A program made the position numbers and the translations under genes. Below, in pieces: positions 39,965-57,731 of a stretch of 64,000 bases of DNA. A model generated the notes under the pieces. That model did not search any database and was not told where the DNA came from. It saw nothing but the letters and a program-made list of their open reading frames with translations. The stretch is taken from NCBI GenBank assembly GCA_037903355.1, contig JBAJFE010000005.1:2728001-2792000 (forward strand), in the 5' to 3' direction. Numbering within the stretch: position 1 is the first letter of the stretch; each line of letters opens with the position of its first letter. Source of the DNA: Trichuris trichiura (lineage: Eukaryota; Nematoda; Enoplea; Trichinellida; Trichuridae).

Positions 39965-41094
39965 GGTGATGGTAGATACAACTTGAAGGAATTTTGGATA
40001 TCCTATCATGAGTATTACTGTGAATTTGGCAGAGTCATGGGCGGGAAGTGTCCAGGAACCATTGCAAAATTTACAGCTTTACAACACGTTCATTGGGAGT
40101 TAGGTGAACAGGCACGTGAGGTGGAATTTATTGCCATAAATAAGAAGATATAGTTGAACTGCTAGTACCACATGATGAAAAAATACCGAACAATGATTGC
40201 ATGGAAATGAAACAACAACTAGCTGAGGCGGAACAGAAAGAGAGAGATAAAAGTGAGGAAAATGTACGAGCAAGGATTTTGACAAGTAAAGCTTTGTCAG
40301 TGGGTTTTCAATTGCTAGACGGAACTATGGCTATCTTCACTGAGGGAGTTCCACAAACAGAAAGAGAAACCCATAAGCAAATAGGAGGATAACAAGTGCG
40401 TACCAGCTTATACATGGAAACGTATGAGCAAAGAAAGAAACACACACGGCAACAAATTTTGCACGAGTTTTAATTCATAACTAATCGAGAAATTGAAGCG
40501 GTTGCAATGTAACTTTACTAGGACCATTACTGAGCGATACTCCAAAACTGAAGAAAGTAAGTAACTTTCGTAATTTATTCCACTAACTTTTAAAAATTGA
40601 ATTTATGGTTCGCTTTTGTTTCAATCCTGAATTTTGGACATGCTCTTAACTGTTATTCGAGAGTTCTCAATGTTTTGTAGTGCCAAAAACGTAAGAATGG
40701 AATGCAACCCTCACAAATAGTTATCAAATATTGATGAAACCAGTTTCACTAACACTGCGTTTCCAGGAACATATCCCTGACGTTAAGTGAGGACTGTCTG
40801 AGAGTAGTGTTCTTCAAAGTATCCAATCTTTTGTTTTATTTTCATGTCATTGAAGTGATCGGGATTGTTACATCTTTTGTGGGCACTTATGTGTCCGTTG
40901 CCATAATAAGTGTTCAACTACTCTCATGTTTAAGCGCTACGCAAGCTAACATTACAGTATTACACAGAAACCGAATTACAAACGGTACTCACAGTATCAA
41001 CATAACGTGTGAGCTTGTATCAATGGAGGCTAACCGTACCATTACAATTAATAAAACAGTTGCTAAGGAAACCTGCGTTAGCTGTTCATGAAAA
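39965..41094 (+). other. Possible coding stretches of unknown gene
   Basis: Three plus-strand open stretches look protein-like: about 39,965-40,155 (YHEYYCEFGRVMGGKCPG), 40,150-40,392 (a charged stretch with EAEQKERDKSEENVRAR, likely coiled coil) and 40,807-41,091. The last has a hydrophobic segment (IGIVTSFVGTYVSVAII) followed by several N-glycosylation sequons and cysteines. They could be exons of one membrane protein, but I did not find joins that prove it and recognise no family. They may also be chance frames. Confidence 0.25.
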
Positions 41095-42422
41095 TTACAA
41101 AGGAAATCAGGTTCAGTTATATATAAAAAGGGCGTTCATTCTTTCCAGCATGGCGTAGTCGATTTCATTCAAGTCTGCACATTTTTACAGCTCATACTTC
41201 AAAGTACTCGTAAGGTTCAAAAAAACTAATAACTTGGTTATGTATCTGCTTGCATGCAATGTGCTGTGGCCCACCACTGCCTGGAAAAGACATGTTCCTG
41301 TCTGAAAAAAATGCCAACCAATCTATTCTGCTCTAACTATGAAGCACGCCAGTTACGATGTTCTGCCCCTGCCTAAGCCTGAGTCGAATTACAAGCCTTT
41401 GCTTAGACTTAGGAAAAACAGAACAGGACAGCTGGCAGACTTACGGTAGAGAGAGTACCTGTATTTTTCAGATAGTAGTAGCTTGTTTGGGTGTAAACAA
41501 AAACTATACGACTTGTTTTTCTTGAGTTTTCTATTTGATATACAGGAGGCCCTCCTTACGCGTGGTAATTTGTTCCGGGTCTTTCAGAGAAAAATACAGA
41601 ACCATTGGTAAACAACCTGCTTGTTTCCTCGTCTACACTATAAACAGACACGAAGTTGCTTATATTAAAAGTATCATGGTAGAGTTTATATTTACAAAGA
41701 CAATCTGTTTTTGACCAATATTCAGCCGGTTTGCGAGCAATATTTAGGAATAATTATTCTATTACTGTAAGGACTAATTCTGAATAAACAGTCAGACGAA
41801 CAGCATATCGAAGAAAATAATAAATTATAAGTCTGACGTATGCTTATACCTAACTTGGAGAAATGAGAAACTAAAAGCAGCTGGTGAATGATAGCGCAAC
41901 AAGTTAATAATAAGTATTAATATTCTATGCAAGTTGAGAAGCCGCAGGAACAGAAAAAAAACATTTTCTCAGGTCACATAATGGAATCATACCTCTACAC
42001 ACGCAAAACAAAATACCGTGTTAGCGCTATATTCAGCAGCGATTCAACAATCCCCACTAAAAATAACGTCACTGATTTCTTAAGACTAACTACATTGGCT
42101 CAATCTGCGGATAAGGAGAGCCCCACTCTAACAGGATTGGGTTCGATCAATAGTAGTAACTGAACGCTGACATGGAAGAGGCGCGCTAGTTGGCAGAATT
42201 CCTCGAGAAAGCTATAATTCACCAATAACAGGTACTTGTACAACTGCAGTTCTACAGAATTATGGATCAGACTACTGAAGAAATACAGCACCACATTACA
42301 ATCCTGTTATGAGGCAGAACCACTTTTAAAACTTTAGCATTTTGTGGCAGGTACGTAAGTTTTCATGACAAAATATTTCATAAAGTTGGACCCATTGATG
42401 ATCAAGACTTTTACTCCAGAGC

Positions 42423-42450
42423 TTTCGGTCCGCTGTAGACACATCATCAG
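42423..42450 (-). ncRNA. Hammerhead-like core, left arm of element F
   Basis: Minus strand CTGATGA ... GAAA; possible GTC/GAC stem II. Confidence 0.4.
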
Positions 42451-42526
42451 CGGTAAGAATTCGTGAAAATAAGCAATCCTTGGAAAAACCAATGGTGGCA
42501 TACGTTATTTCCACCAATTCTTATCG

Positions 42527-42554
42527 CTGATGACGTGTTTACGGCGGACCGAAA
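42527..42554 (+). ncRNA. Hammerhead-like core, right arm of element F
   Basis: CTGATGA ... GAAA, mirror of the left-arm core. Confidence 0.4.
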
Positions 42555-42829
42555 GCTCTGGAGTGAAAGTCATGATAATCAATGGGTCCAACCGTATAGG
42601 AATACTGCCATGAAAGTTTTAAAACTTTAAACAAAAAGTAGGCGAACTCAGCAGTATGCGTAAAAATTAGAACGATAAGTACTGTAAAAATAATTCTGAA
42701 AGTGTTTTTAGCTAAAATGTTTGATTACGACTTGACAATATTCGAAACGCCAAGTGTTAACTAGAGACTACCAATGCAAACAATTTCGTATAACGCGTTG
42801 GGTGACGTATAGCAAATACTAATGTTAAT

Positions 42830-48893
<6,064 letters not shown>

Positions 48894-48899
48894 CATAAG

Positions 48900-49065
48900 C
48901 CTCAGAATTGGCTTTTGTCCAACAAGCCGCAGAGCAAATGTTCTTGACGCAAGACGACCCAACTTTCACCCAAGACAAATCCAGGCGGTCCCTGTCAGGC
49001 CTTTGATTAATTTTAAAAGCGTAACCATCATTAACTAAAAACTTAAGATTTTTATCATTAACGGC
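48900..49065 (-). pseudogene. Third copy of one POLR1A exon (tandem fragment)
   Basis: Minus strand reads PGFVLGESWVVLRQEHLLCG then stops at the breakpoint near 48,900, where it is fused to the WMGKQ exon of the main copy. Intron sequence up to about 49,060 matches 18.68-18.74 kb more closely than it matches 48.66-48.72 kb. It is a partial tandem duplication. Confidence 0.75.
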
Positions 49066-49561
49066 CCGGCAGAAAGTGAGGCGGCAACTTCCAACGTTAA
49101 TGCGCGACGAGAGTGCGGATTAGTGGAACAATGCACCATCACACCTTATGTGCAGGCTTAGGCTAGGGTAGGACAGGATGGCCGGCAGATCACTTGACCT
49201 CCTTTGATGTTGCCGCTTAAATCTCTTCTTATATAATCTTATATACCAATGGGGATTAAAACGCTTGTTATTATAAGCATCAACGGCTATAATTATAATT
49301 ATTGTTGTTGTTGTTGCTACATCCTCACCGTACGATCTGAGGCAATCCAATCGAACACTGGGGCGAAGTTAAGCCGACAGGGCCGTATCGTGGCGCCGAA
49401 GGGCTGTAGGTAAGACTAGCCGGAGAAAATGCGAAATTGGTCTGTGCATAGTTTGGACTGCTAGGCGAATAGCCAAAGCTTTAATACTTCAACCAAAATG
49501 CAAATGATATTGGCAAACTGCTTACGCACTTGGAAAGGAATAAAAACTAAAAAGCTATAGT
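49066..49561. other. Short spacer
   Basis: A GTT-rich run lies near 49,300-49,317. No gene recognised between the POLR1A fragment and the CDK5RAP1 stop codon. Confidence 0.4.
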
Positions 49562-52500
49562 TTACGCATGCTGGTGAACTTCTATGGGTTCGCCTTTCAG
49601 CGTTTCCGATGAAGCATCCGTTACCTATAAAAGCAGTTTACTTTCACCACTCTTACACAGCTGTCATAAAGCCTAAATAGAAAAAAAGAAAAGAACATTA
49701 GCAAAGCATACCTGAACGAGTACGAAGTCGCCAACATGGATACTTTTACTACAAGAAGAGCGATCGCACGCAAAAGTTTTTGGTAAAATCACTTTTGTAT
49801 TTCCGTCGGTTCTACCCATCCAATGGTCGCAAGAGCGTTTGCTCTCCTAAAAGAAGTACCGTGGATTGAGCAGAAAAACACCGGCCAAATGTTATCACTT
49901 TTTCAACGAGCACGATTTGCCTTGAGCCGATAAGTTGAGAATTGAGCAATAACGCGGCTTGACGAAATTCTTCATGCACTTCTTTGGAACGTCGCTTTTT
50001 CACTTCAATTGGGACGTCATCTAATAATCTGTAATGAGCTCGCGTTCTCTAAAGCGAATTATGAATCGCCAACTGGGCAAAAAAATGCAATGAAAACAAT
50101 CCAACCTGGCGCATACTGTACATAAACGTGTAACAATAAACGTATTGAACCGTACGGATTAATCGCAAAGTTTCTTGATGGTCTTCTTCCGTTTCGCCAC
50201 AAAATCCGGATATAAAATCGCTGGTCAAAGTAACACCTGCAAAAAAATTTAAATTAATCTGTCAGCGATTGTTATCATTTTTGAAAAAGGATAACAAACC
50301 AGGAATCATCGACCTTATTCTATCGACCAAGTTGAGATAAGCCTCGACGGTATAGCCGCGGTTCATTCGCTCCAATACTTTGTTGCTGCCGCTCTGGGCA
50401 GGTAGGTGAATGCACTTGCAAATGTTGGAGCGCTCCTTCATCACTTCAAGAACCTAAAAAACCATTTACGCAGTCACTTTCAGTCGAAAAACGCTTAACG
50501 GATGGGACACCTCATCCGGAAAGTCCTTTGGGTGCGGTGAGGTGAATCGAATTCGCATATTGGGTGCAAGAAGCGACAAACGATCCAACAGGTCGGCGAA
50601 TCGAACCCCCATAGATGGGGCTTTGCAAATGGACGAAAACCCTGCGGACAGGCGGTCAGATGAGTTGCAGTTGCTGCTAGATGATGCTGACGAAGTGTCG
50701 CAATAACTATTAACATTCTGTCCCAATAGAGTAACCTCTTTAACGCCCTTAAGTGAGTGACAGCTTTTTAAGAAATTTTTAAAAACGTTTGGGCGAATTA
50801 CTTCATCGCGAAGCTGACAAAATTCGTCTTCAATTGAAGTAAAAGGACGACTACGTTCTCTGCCCCGCGTAAATGGAACAATACAGTAGGTGCACATGTT
50901 GTTACAACCACGCATGATGGATCTGAATGGAAAAGTTGATGGTTGATATTTCTGAGACAGATCCGTAGCACATGTAGGCAAATGCTGATCCGTCTTTTCG
51001 AACTGGTCGGATGTCGGCATACGTCTCGTCGCAAGACAAAATTATATTGGCTACAACATTGAAATAGAAATTTAAAAAATTGAATAGCATTCGGAGGCGA
51101 CATTTGAAACAAAAAAAAAGCTCACCAGATTTTTGGCCCGAACAACACACGGCTAACAAGCGCGGCAAATCGCGGTAAGCGTCGGGTCCGGCAAACAGAT
51201 CAATGCCTGCTGGTAGCATTCCATCTTCGTTTGACTTAAGATTTCGCTTGTTAGCCATACAACCTATAGAAAAAGCAAACAAAATTGCGCAATACTATAA
51301 ACTACAAAAAAACTAACCTAAAATTCCTAATGTGAAACGGCGATTTCTAGCTTGTTTGTTCATCAAGTTTCTTATCTGCTCAACTCTTTTCCATATTTTG
51401 TCTTCCGCGCTTTGTCGTATGGCACACGTCATAAGAAGAATCGCATCTGCCTGAAACAACGTATTGGAAATAAGAATAAGGCAATTACGGCAAGAAACCA
51501 ACCTGTTTAACTGTCTTTATTACGGATCTACTGCCCCGTTGATACGAACAATAAACGAAAACTGTCCCCGGAGCTTTTGGGTCTGTCGCGACCCGTGGTC
51601 AGCGGTCAAGAATCATTTATTTTTATTTTTTAAAGGCGAATGCGGAAAAAAGCGCTCCTCGTTGTTTCGCAACGCGCAATAAATTTGAAAGCACTGACGA
51701 ACCTGAAAATCACAAAAATTTAAAGTAACTACTTTCGTTTTAAACTTTCTAAAACAGCGATGACCAAGTTAAGAACGCTATTATTGTCAGTTGGCTCAGT
51801 GACTGTTAAGCGGACATGGAAGCTGAATATTGTAACGGTAGAGATAAGCAGGTACGACGGAATGCAGGTACAAGGTGGACGGTAGACACACGTCAGGAGT
51901 CGGAGAGTCAGAGAAAGAGTAGTCAGTAGTCTTCGTGGACGCTCGTTGTGGGGTGATCCGCGTCTTCGGTGTCGTTGGTGTTATTTGTGTGTGCGCGGCG
52001 TGGTACTGTGAATAAAAGGCTTGAAGAGACTCAACGGTTTCTTACGATATTGTCTGGATCGCCTTGTCGCACCTGTTATAGCAGCTTTAAATGCTCAAGA
52101 CTTTACAAGTCCGGTCCTGAGCAGACTGGCTATCGTAACGTCTATATTGGAAACAAAAAGGGCAAATCATTTTGCCTTTTTCACGGACAGCCAACTGCTT
52201 GCTTTTAAGCGCACACTGGACACAGTACGGCCCCGTCGTCGTCGGAAGTATTCCAAAATGACAAGGCGAATCATGTACAGAGTCCGACGACTGCGCAAAA
52301 GATTACTTCAGTTGGCGCAAGTAAAGAGAAGATAGAAAGTTCAAGCAGGCTGAAGTAACAGTCAGACGTGGAGGTAGGAGGCCTGACAGACCGACTGGAT
52401 ACTGATAATAGCGACAAACTGAAAAAGATCGCTCCACGCCTGGGAGAAATAAAAAACTCAATCAGGTTTATAGTTGCTCTTGTTGGAAAGAATAACGCTG

Positions 52501-53816
52501 TGGCAGCAGTGCATATGGTCCGGACAGCCTGAACTCTTCCATGCGTCTTACGGTAGAGACAACCTGCTCACCTCCGGAACCGGTTACGAAGGACACACAG
52601 ACAAGCAGTGCAGTCAGTCGTTTTCTAGTGTCAGTGTCCGTGCATGAGTGTTATCGGTACTATTCTATCGCGCGCCAGTCTGTATATAAAATGTGCAAGT
52701 AAAATAGTTATACAGTTCACTATCGACGGCTACCGGCTGTAACAGCATAATTGTGAGTAATAAATTGAATGGAAGTGTATCGCTAACAATATCGTCGTCT
52801 AGTGGCAGCAATTAATAATGAATTAATTGTATTTATTACGAAATACGCCCGGTTAGCTAAAAGTGGTCTAAACAGATCGTTCAATTTGAACTTGTTCTTA
52901 TTGGAACCTGCGCTCGCTTTGGTGTACGGTATAACCTTTTTTCATTTAGAAGATTGAGTTAGCTACAAACATGGCAGTCCTTATTTGCGGTATGAATCTT
53001 CATAACTTTCTAGATGCCATTTCGTCTCACAGCATCCAAACTTCTTGATTGCCTGTAAAATGGGTGCGCAAGCGGAACTTCAATGATTTAAGATTCTTGA
53101 CCGCTGACGACGGGTCGCGACAAACCCGAAAGCCCCGGAGGACAGTTTTTGTTTATTGTTTGTATCAACGGGACAGCAGATCCGTAATAAAGACAGTTAA
53201 ACATGAAAACGCATAGTCCCGTACCAAAACATCACATCTTCAAGAAACCAACCTATATTAAATTCGTAAAAATAATTTTGAAAAATGCACTTTAGAAACT
53301 TAAACCCGTTCCAATTAATTGAGTTTAAATCAATGGCTAAAAGCACACTCGCTTACGAACCGGCTAGCCATAATGTCAATCAATATTCAAGCAGTACACT
53401 TAATAGAAATTCACCTTTGTCATTTCTTCCGTTTCGATATATCCCACTTTTTGAAGAATTGAACGCACAACTGATGCATCACTGAAGTTCATCTGACATC
53501 CATATGCTTCCAGGTAAACTAAATATATACGGTCAAAAAGTCGGCTGTGACTGAACTTGGAGTAATGATGATTCCGAACTTAAATCGAACCTCTCTTTCC
53601 CGCGGCAAAAGCTTCAGCCTGAACATTCAAGTAATGCGGATCAGGTTGATTCTCGTTCGTAATCGGCACAACAGCACCATATTCAGCAGCAGAAGCAGTA
53701 GAAGAAAGGTGTGACGCCATTCGGCTTACGGAATGCACAGATGAGCACATGGCTGCTTTTCGAAAGCAAACCCTAATATATTGAAAGGTAGGCAACAAGG
53801 CAGCCCCACTTGGCAT
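49562..53816 (-). CDS. CDK5RAP1: CDK5RAP1-type mitochondrial tRNA methylthiotransferase
   Basis: Eleven minus-strand exons join in phase to 574 residues: 53591-53816, 53415-53518, 51318-51450, 51126-51263, 50972-51050, 50511-50922, 50300-50453, 50106-50236, 49899-50048, 49712-49846 and 49562-49624. The product is a MiaB-family radical SAM enzyme that converts i6A to ms2i6A in mitochondrial tRNAs. The N terminus is rich in basic residues and serines, as in a mitochondrial presequence. The methylthiotransferase domain has its three cluster cysteines (YGCQMN, MTCAIR, GCMA). The radical SAM motif is [20 protein letters not shown] (CxxxCxxC), followed by [10 protein letters not shown] and [15 protein letters not shown]-terminal TRAM-like domain ends [17 protein letters not shown]. 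Length is close to the roughly 600 residues of vertebrate CDK5RAP1. Most introns are 49-87 nt; intron 2 is 1,964 nt because it holds element G. No lesions seen. Confidence 0.93.
51575..51602 (-). ncRNA. Hammerhead-like core, left arm of element G (mutated)
   Basis: Minus strand CTGACCA and AAAA replace CTGANGA and GAAA, so two core positions are lost. Confidence 0.25.
52021..52335 (+). CDS. Arginine-rich small open frame inside element G
   Basis: A 104-codon frame opening with a non-ATG-like context at the track start. The first half is mixed hydrophobic ([18 protein letters not shown]) and the end is strongly basic with repeated RR and RRLRKR. No domain recognised. Being inside a foldback element, it may be a gene remnant of the cargo or a chance frame. 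Confidence 0.2.
   Translation: MKRLNGFLRYCLDRLVAPVIAALNAQDFTSPVLSRLAIVTSILETKRANHFAFFTDSQLLAFKRTLDTVRPRRRRKYSKMTRRIMYRVRRLRKRLLQLAQVKRR
53104..53131 (+). ncRNA. Hammerhead-like core, right arm of element G
   Basis: CTGACGA, a GGGT/ACCC stem II, then GAAA. Confidence 0.4.
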
Positions 53817-55810
53817 TTAGATCTTAAAAAAAGCATTGATAAACAAGGAGAGTAAATCAGAACTGTACAATGGCGTTGGAGATAAATGTCAAAACAAGAA
53901 TAGCTTTTTCCATATTACGATAACTGTTGGACATTGATAAAGTAGTGAATGCTTTTCTTGTCCGCATGCCGACTTCGATTTAAAAGCTACAGGACGCCTA
54001 ATGATCATTAGGCAGATATCCCAATATTCAAATTTATGATTTGAATTTAAGTTTACGACTGTTTTGAATAGAAAACGCTCGACACTCACTTTTAAATTTT
54101 TTTAAAAAAAGACTCAAACAGGCAGTTCGTTTTTTGGGTTAATAAAAAGCCACAGAATTGGAGAGAACATTTCGCAAGAAATTGGAGAACGTTCGGAACT
54201 GCTAGCAATTTTGTACGGAAGAAAGACGAGGAACCGAAGCGAAATTAAGATAAACGCTTCGCAAAGCGAAGGTACTAGCATGCAGGTAAAAATATTTGAC
54301 ATATGACGTTGGTTGCTGACGAAATTTTGCCGAACTTCTCGTATTCGGACAGTTCAGAATAGTGTGAAGCTTGAATAGGCGAGGTACTACTGTAGGATGC
54401 AACGGAATGCAAGTGCAATCCGTCAAAACTTAAGTCGCTGTTGTTCGCTAAGCCCTGCAGCCCCGATGAGCTAAATATTGTTGCACTCGTCCTCCGGAAA
54501 GAGAAGCAATGAGCTGCCAAACTAGGGTGACCTAAGAAACGGCTAAACATAAGCCGTCTGCAGAAAGCGCCCTAAACTATGGTTCGACAAGTCACTGGGC
54601 CTTAATCTCAAAAGAGAAACAGCACCTGAAATTTAGCGAAAAATGACCGGAAGAAAGAAAAGAGGTTATAACAATGTGCAGTGCTGAGGCAGCCTGAACA
54701 TCACTACTGCAAACGATCAATCTATCGCTCCTGCGAACAGCTACGGATACGAGGAGTTTGATCGTACGAACAAAAATAGCAGTTAACAAACACTCAAGAA
54801 TAAAGCACAAATAACTAAGATAAGATATCATGTTTTAGATAAACTAACAAAAAATAGCAAAAAAAGTAATAATTAGTAAGAAAAAGATAGGGAGCAATTT
54901 CAAAATCTTCCCGCCTGAAATAAGCTTTCTGCCAATTTAAGGTTTCAAGTAAGCAAAGCGCATTCGCACGCAAAAGGTTCCAATAAATGATAAAGAGCAT
55001 AAGAGATGATGAATAAAACGCTGCTGAAAAAACGACAAAGAAATCACGTTTTGCGTATCAAGGTAAGGAAGCAGTCTTTGCATGGCAGGAGTACCTGCAC
55101 AAACTATTAGGTGTACGGTTACATTAAAAGGATTTTCAGGTAATCGTTCACACTTTAAAACTTTCGCAAGCGCGCTTTAAATTCCACTCTGACAAATGGT
55201 TGACAAAATGTCTCCCGCTCACTTCGAAGCGTTTAGCAGCAGCAGGTCGGTCGTACTTAAAAGTTTGCTCGTTCGAACGGCGTTTCAACGAAACTTTACG
55301 CCATGTCGGTGGATTCAGCTGCCGCGTTTGACAAGCCAGCCTACTGCAACAATGCAAGTACGTGAGCTATTCTGCATGCGTCAGTTAAACTATTTCAAAA
55401 CACAGCTTATTTCTTAAGACAACAGGACCATAGCGAAGCGTCGCATGTTGCTTTGACAGGGTCATGCACCATAAATAACCCTTCAAAATAATAAGCGTAG
55501 ATTCTGATGCATTATCGCATACGTTAGATTTAAACACAGAAAAGGCAAACCCCATCGAAGCTACTCTTGAACATTTGGTACTCACTTCCTACATGGAGCT
55601 TCACAAACCAGTTTCAATACCAAGTTGATAAATGTAAAGCATCTAAAAATATTATACTCTATTGTTGCCCAGACTGATGTGAGATAAATATCTATGGTTC
55701 TGTTTTTAAAAAAATAAAATTCCCGATTTGGTACATTCAGATATATCGGAACGACGGAATAATCAATCAGTGAACATGAAGCAACAATAGTAAGCCCTCC
55801 GCTGACGCCT
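53817..55810. other. Spacer between divergent genes
   Basis: Lies between the CDK5RAP1 start (minus) and the dsRNA-binding gene (plus), so it probably holds both promoters. A minus-strand frame at 54,275-54,550 begins MFSRFLGHPSLAAHCFSFRR, resembling a mitochondrial presequence, and could be a first exon of another gene, but no downstream exon was found. Confidence 0.35.
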
Positions 55811-55819
55811 AAGTGGGTA

Positions 55820-57731
55820 ATGGAGAAGTGTGCAGTCTATTTTTTAGTAATTCACAACAACAACAACAACAACAATACAATGGAATGCCGTCTAATCAGG
55901 CAGAAATCATGTTTACCTTCGACCAGAGTACTTGCAATCGCAACCGCCAATACCCAATACCTTATCAGGAAAGGTACTGGCACCATTGTCAGTACTACCT
56001 TCAGGTTTAGAAGCGTTTTGCATTACAGACATAACGGATACAAGCAAGTGCATAATACGTTTCCACGATGGCCGTACCCGGTTGTTAACAAGTTTATACA
56101 AAAGCAGCCAGAGCGAATTCATTATCATTTTGGCATTGAAGACAAGTTGAAGGAACACCAAGTCGTTCTTGAAGTGACCGACGAGTTTCTGTTCAAACGG
56201 TCAAAACCACCTATATGCGTCATTCATGAACTGGAACACCATTTATGCATTTCCGTTGGACTTGATGTACGTTCAATATTTGAAAGTCCCTTTTTCGGGA
56301 TTGACCTTAGGAGCTTGAAAAAGAACGCCACTACAGCACTCATTTTTACTTTCAGTGCCGATGTAACTTTGACAAGTCTTTTCCGAAGCAGCAGACAATC
56401 CAGATGCATATTACCGGTAATAATGTCACCGCCAGTACTGTTGCCACAGCCAGAAACAAAAGGGAAGCAAAGCACATTGCCGCCTGCCTTATGCTCAACG
56501 GTTTAATCAATTCAAACCTAATTCAAGTGTTCGGCACGAAAGAATTTATCGAGCAAAATTCGCGGACAAAACTTCTTTACGCGTCGGTGCGCAAAGCGAC
56601 AAAGCACTTTTTTCCGTTACTAAATATGCGCCCAACGCTTTAGGATGTATTTCTGCGCAGAAAACCCAACTCGGCAATCGACTTGGAAAAGCTGCTGAAG
56701 AAAAGACAAACAAAAGAACCAACGGCCCTCAATCCACGAATTCCGCGCTGGCAGTACTCGCAACCGACGGTAAACTGCGCGCCAAAACTGCACCATCGCA
56801 ATAGATTTAAATGGTTTGCAGGCTGATCAACAAACATACAGTACACGACAGAACAACAATGGATACGTGCGCCCCTACCAAGTAGGAACAAATTTTGCGG
56901 TTGTCCGCGATAAAAATATTGGACTATTTGCAGCCTAATGATGATGCTCAAAGACTCGTGGCCCAACGTCAAAGCGACTACGAAAAGCGCGCGAATACAG
57001 GCCACGAGGTAGCAACTACGCCTAACAAACTAGGTCCTACTTTTGTAATTCTTAGCACCAGCCAGGTCAACAAGCGGCAGTGAACAAGCAAACAGCACAA
57101 CCAAAAGTATTGCCCATTGATACATGCAAAAAAAATCTTCATCGCATTTTTTTAAGCAGGCGCAGCGGACTGAACAAAAAGTCGCTAAAATCTCAAGACA
57201 ATTTCTGTTGCAAGTAAGCAATTGCCCTACAATGTTACTACCTCTTAGTGCGCGCACAGCTATAGCATCACGTACTTTCAGATGCCTACAGTAGACCCGC
57301 CAAAGAAAGCTACAAGTTCGCAGGTACAGGTATGTCGCTTGAATTTGCATATTTTTTAAATCATCGAAGAGGTTGGTAGCATTGCCTAATTGCAGCGTCA
57401 ACCGCAAATGGAAGCCGTTCAGGCCGCTAGCCAACCGCGCGACGATGCGGAGAAGGCAATAAAACCAAGCACGGCAAAAATAACGCCCGAAACTGGCGTA
57501 AGTTAAGAGTTTGTCAATGAACTGAAAACTTGACAAGCCGCGATGAACGTTGGCTCATGAACCTTAAAAATTTCTGTTCAGGAAAGTGACAACGAAGACG
57601 GCACCAAGGAGCAACTGATTTTGTACAGGAAACCTAAGTTACCGCCGAGTCCGTCCAAAAAAACGGTATATAAAAGAAAGAAAAACGAACAAGACAAACA
57701 AACAAAACCGAAAGCGGCTGACCAATTGTAA
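55820..57731 (+). CDS. dsRNA-binding-domain protein, seven exons, 5' end uncertain
   Basis: Plus-strand exons with GT/AG ends and all joins in phase 0: a first exon ending 56266, then 56356-56586, 56644-56769, 56822-56881, 56934-57008, 57396-57497 and 57582-57731 (TAA). Introns 2-4 are 57, 52 and 52 nt, the first of these with a TACTAA branch-like word. Joined exons 1 and 2 form a double-stranded RNA-binding fold pattern: PPICVIHELEHHL at the start, QMHITGN in the middle strand, and ARNKREAKHIAACLMLNGL as the helix-2 end (consensus KKeAKxxAA). The rest is charged and low-complexity and ends in a lysine-rich tail (KKTVYKRKKNEQ). I cannot name the ortholog. The 5' boundary, including whether the CAA repeat is coding, is unresolved, and another exon could lie in the 387-nt intron. 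Confidence 0.65.
55855..55875 (+). repeat. CAA trinucleotide microsatellite
   Basis: Seven CAA units. If coding, the plus frames give poly-Gln or poly-Asn at the start of the adjacent gene. Confidence 0.9.

Larger units (their letters stand above)
42337..42616. mobile_element. Minimal foldback element F, 280 bp
   Basis: Bounded by a perfect 13-bp duplication TTTTAAAACTTTA (42,324-42,336 and 42,617-42,629). Two arms of about 75 bp (roughly 42,392-42,470 and 42,515-42,590) surround a short spacer with no coding remnant. Each arm has a hammerhead-like core followed by AGCTCTGGAGT. This is the smallest member of the inverted-arm family in the window. Confidence 0.85.
51505..53240. mobile_element. 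Foldback element G in CDK5RAP1 intron 2
   Basis: Bounded by a perfect 14-bp duplication CAAGAAACCAACCT (51,491-51,504 and 53,241-53,254). Inverted arms of about 115 bp lie at 51,505-51,620 and 53,090-53,205, with a hammerhead-like core in each. The interior of about 1.5 kb has no reverse transcriptase remnant that I can find. It contains a plus-strand open frame (52,021-52,335, 104 codons) with a very basic end ([20 protein letters not shown]), and a TATA-like TATATAAAAT near 52,683. The inserted interior may be a separate element or a cargo. Confidence 0.8.

Noticed and set aside
49330..49420. Possible 5S rRNA-derived sequence (GAAGTTAAGC word)
   Set aside because: Only about 10 nt match the 5S internal promoter region; the rest of the 5S molecule is not recognisable.
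57030..57536. 168-codon minus-strand open frame
   Set aside because: It lies opposite well-phased exons of the plus-strand dsRNA-binding gene and has no domain.
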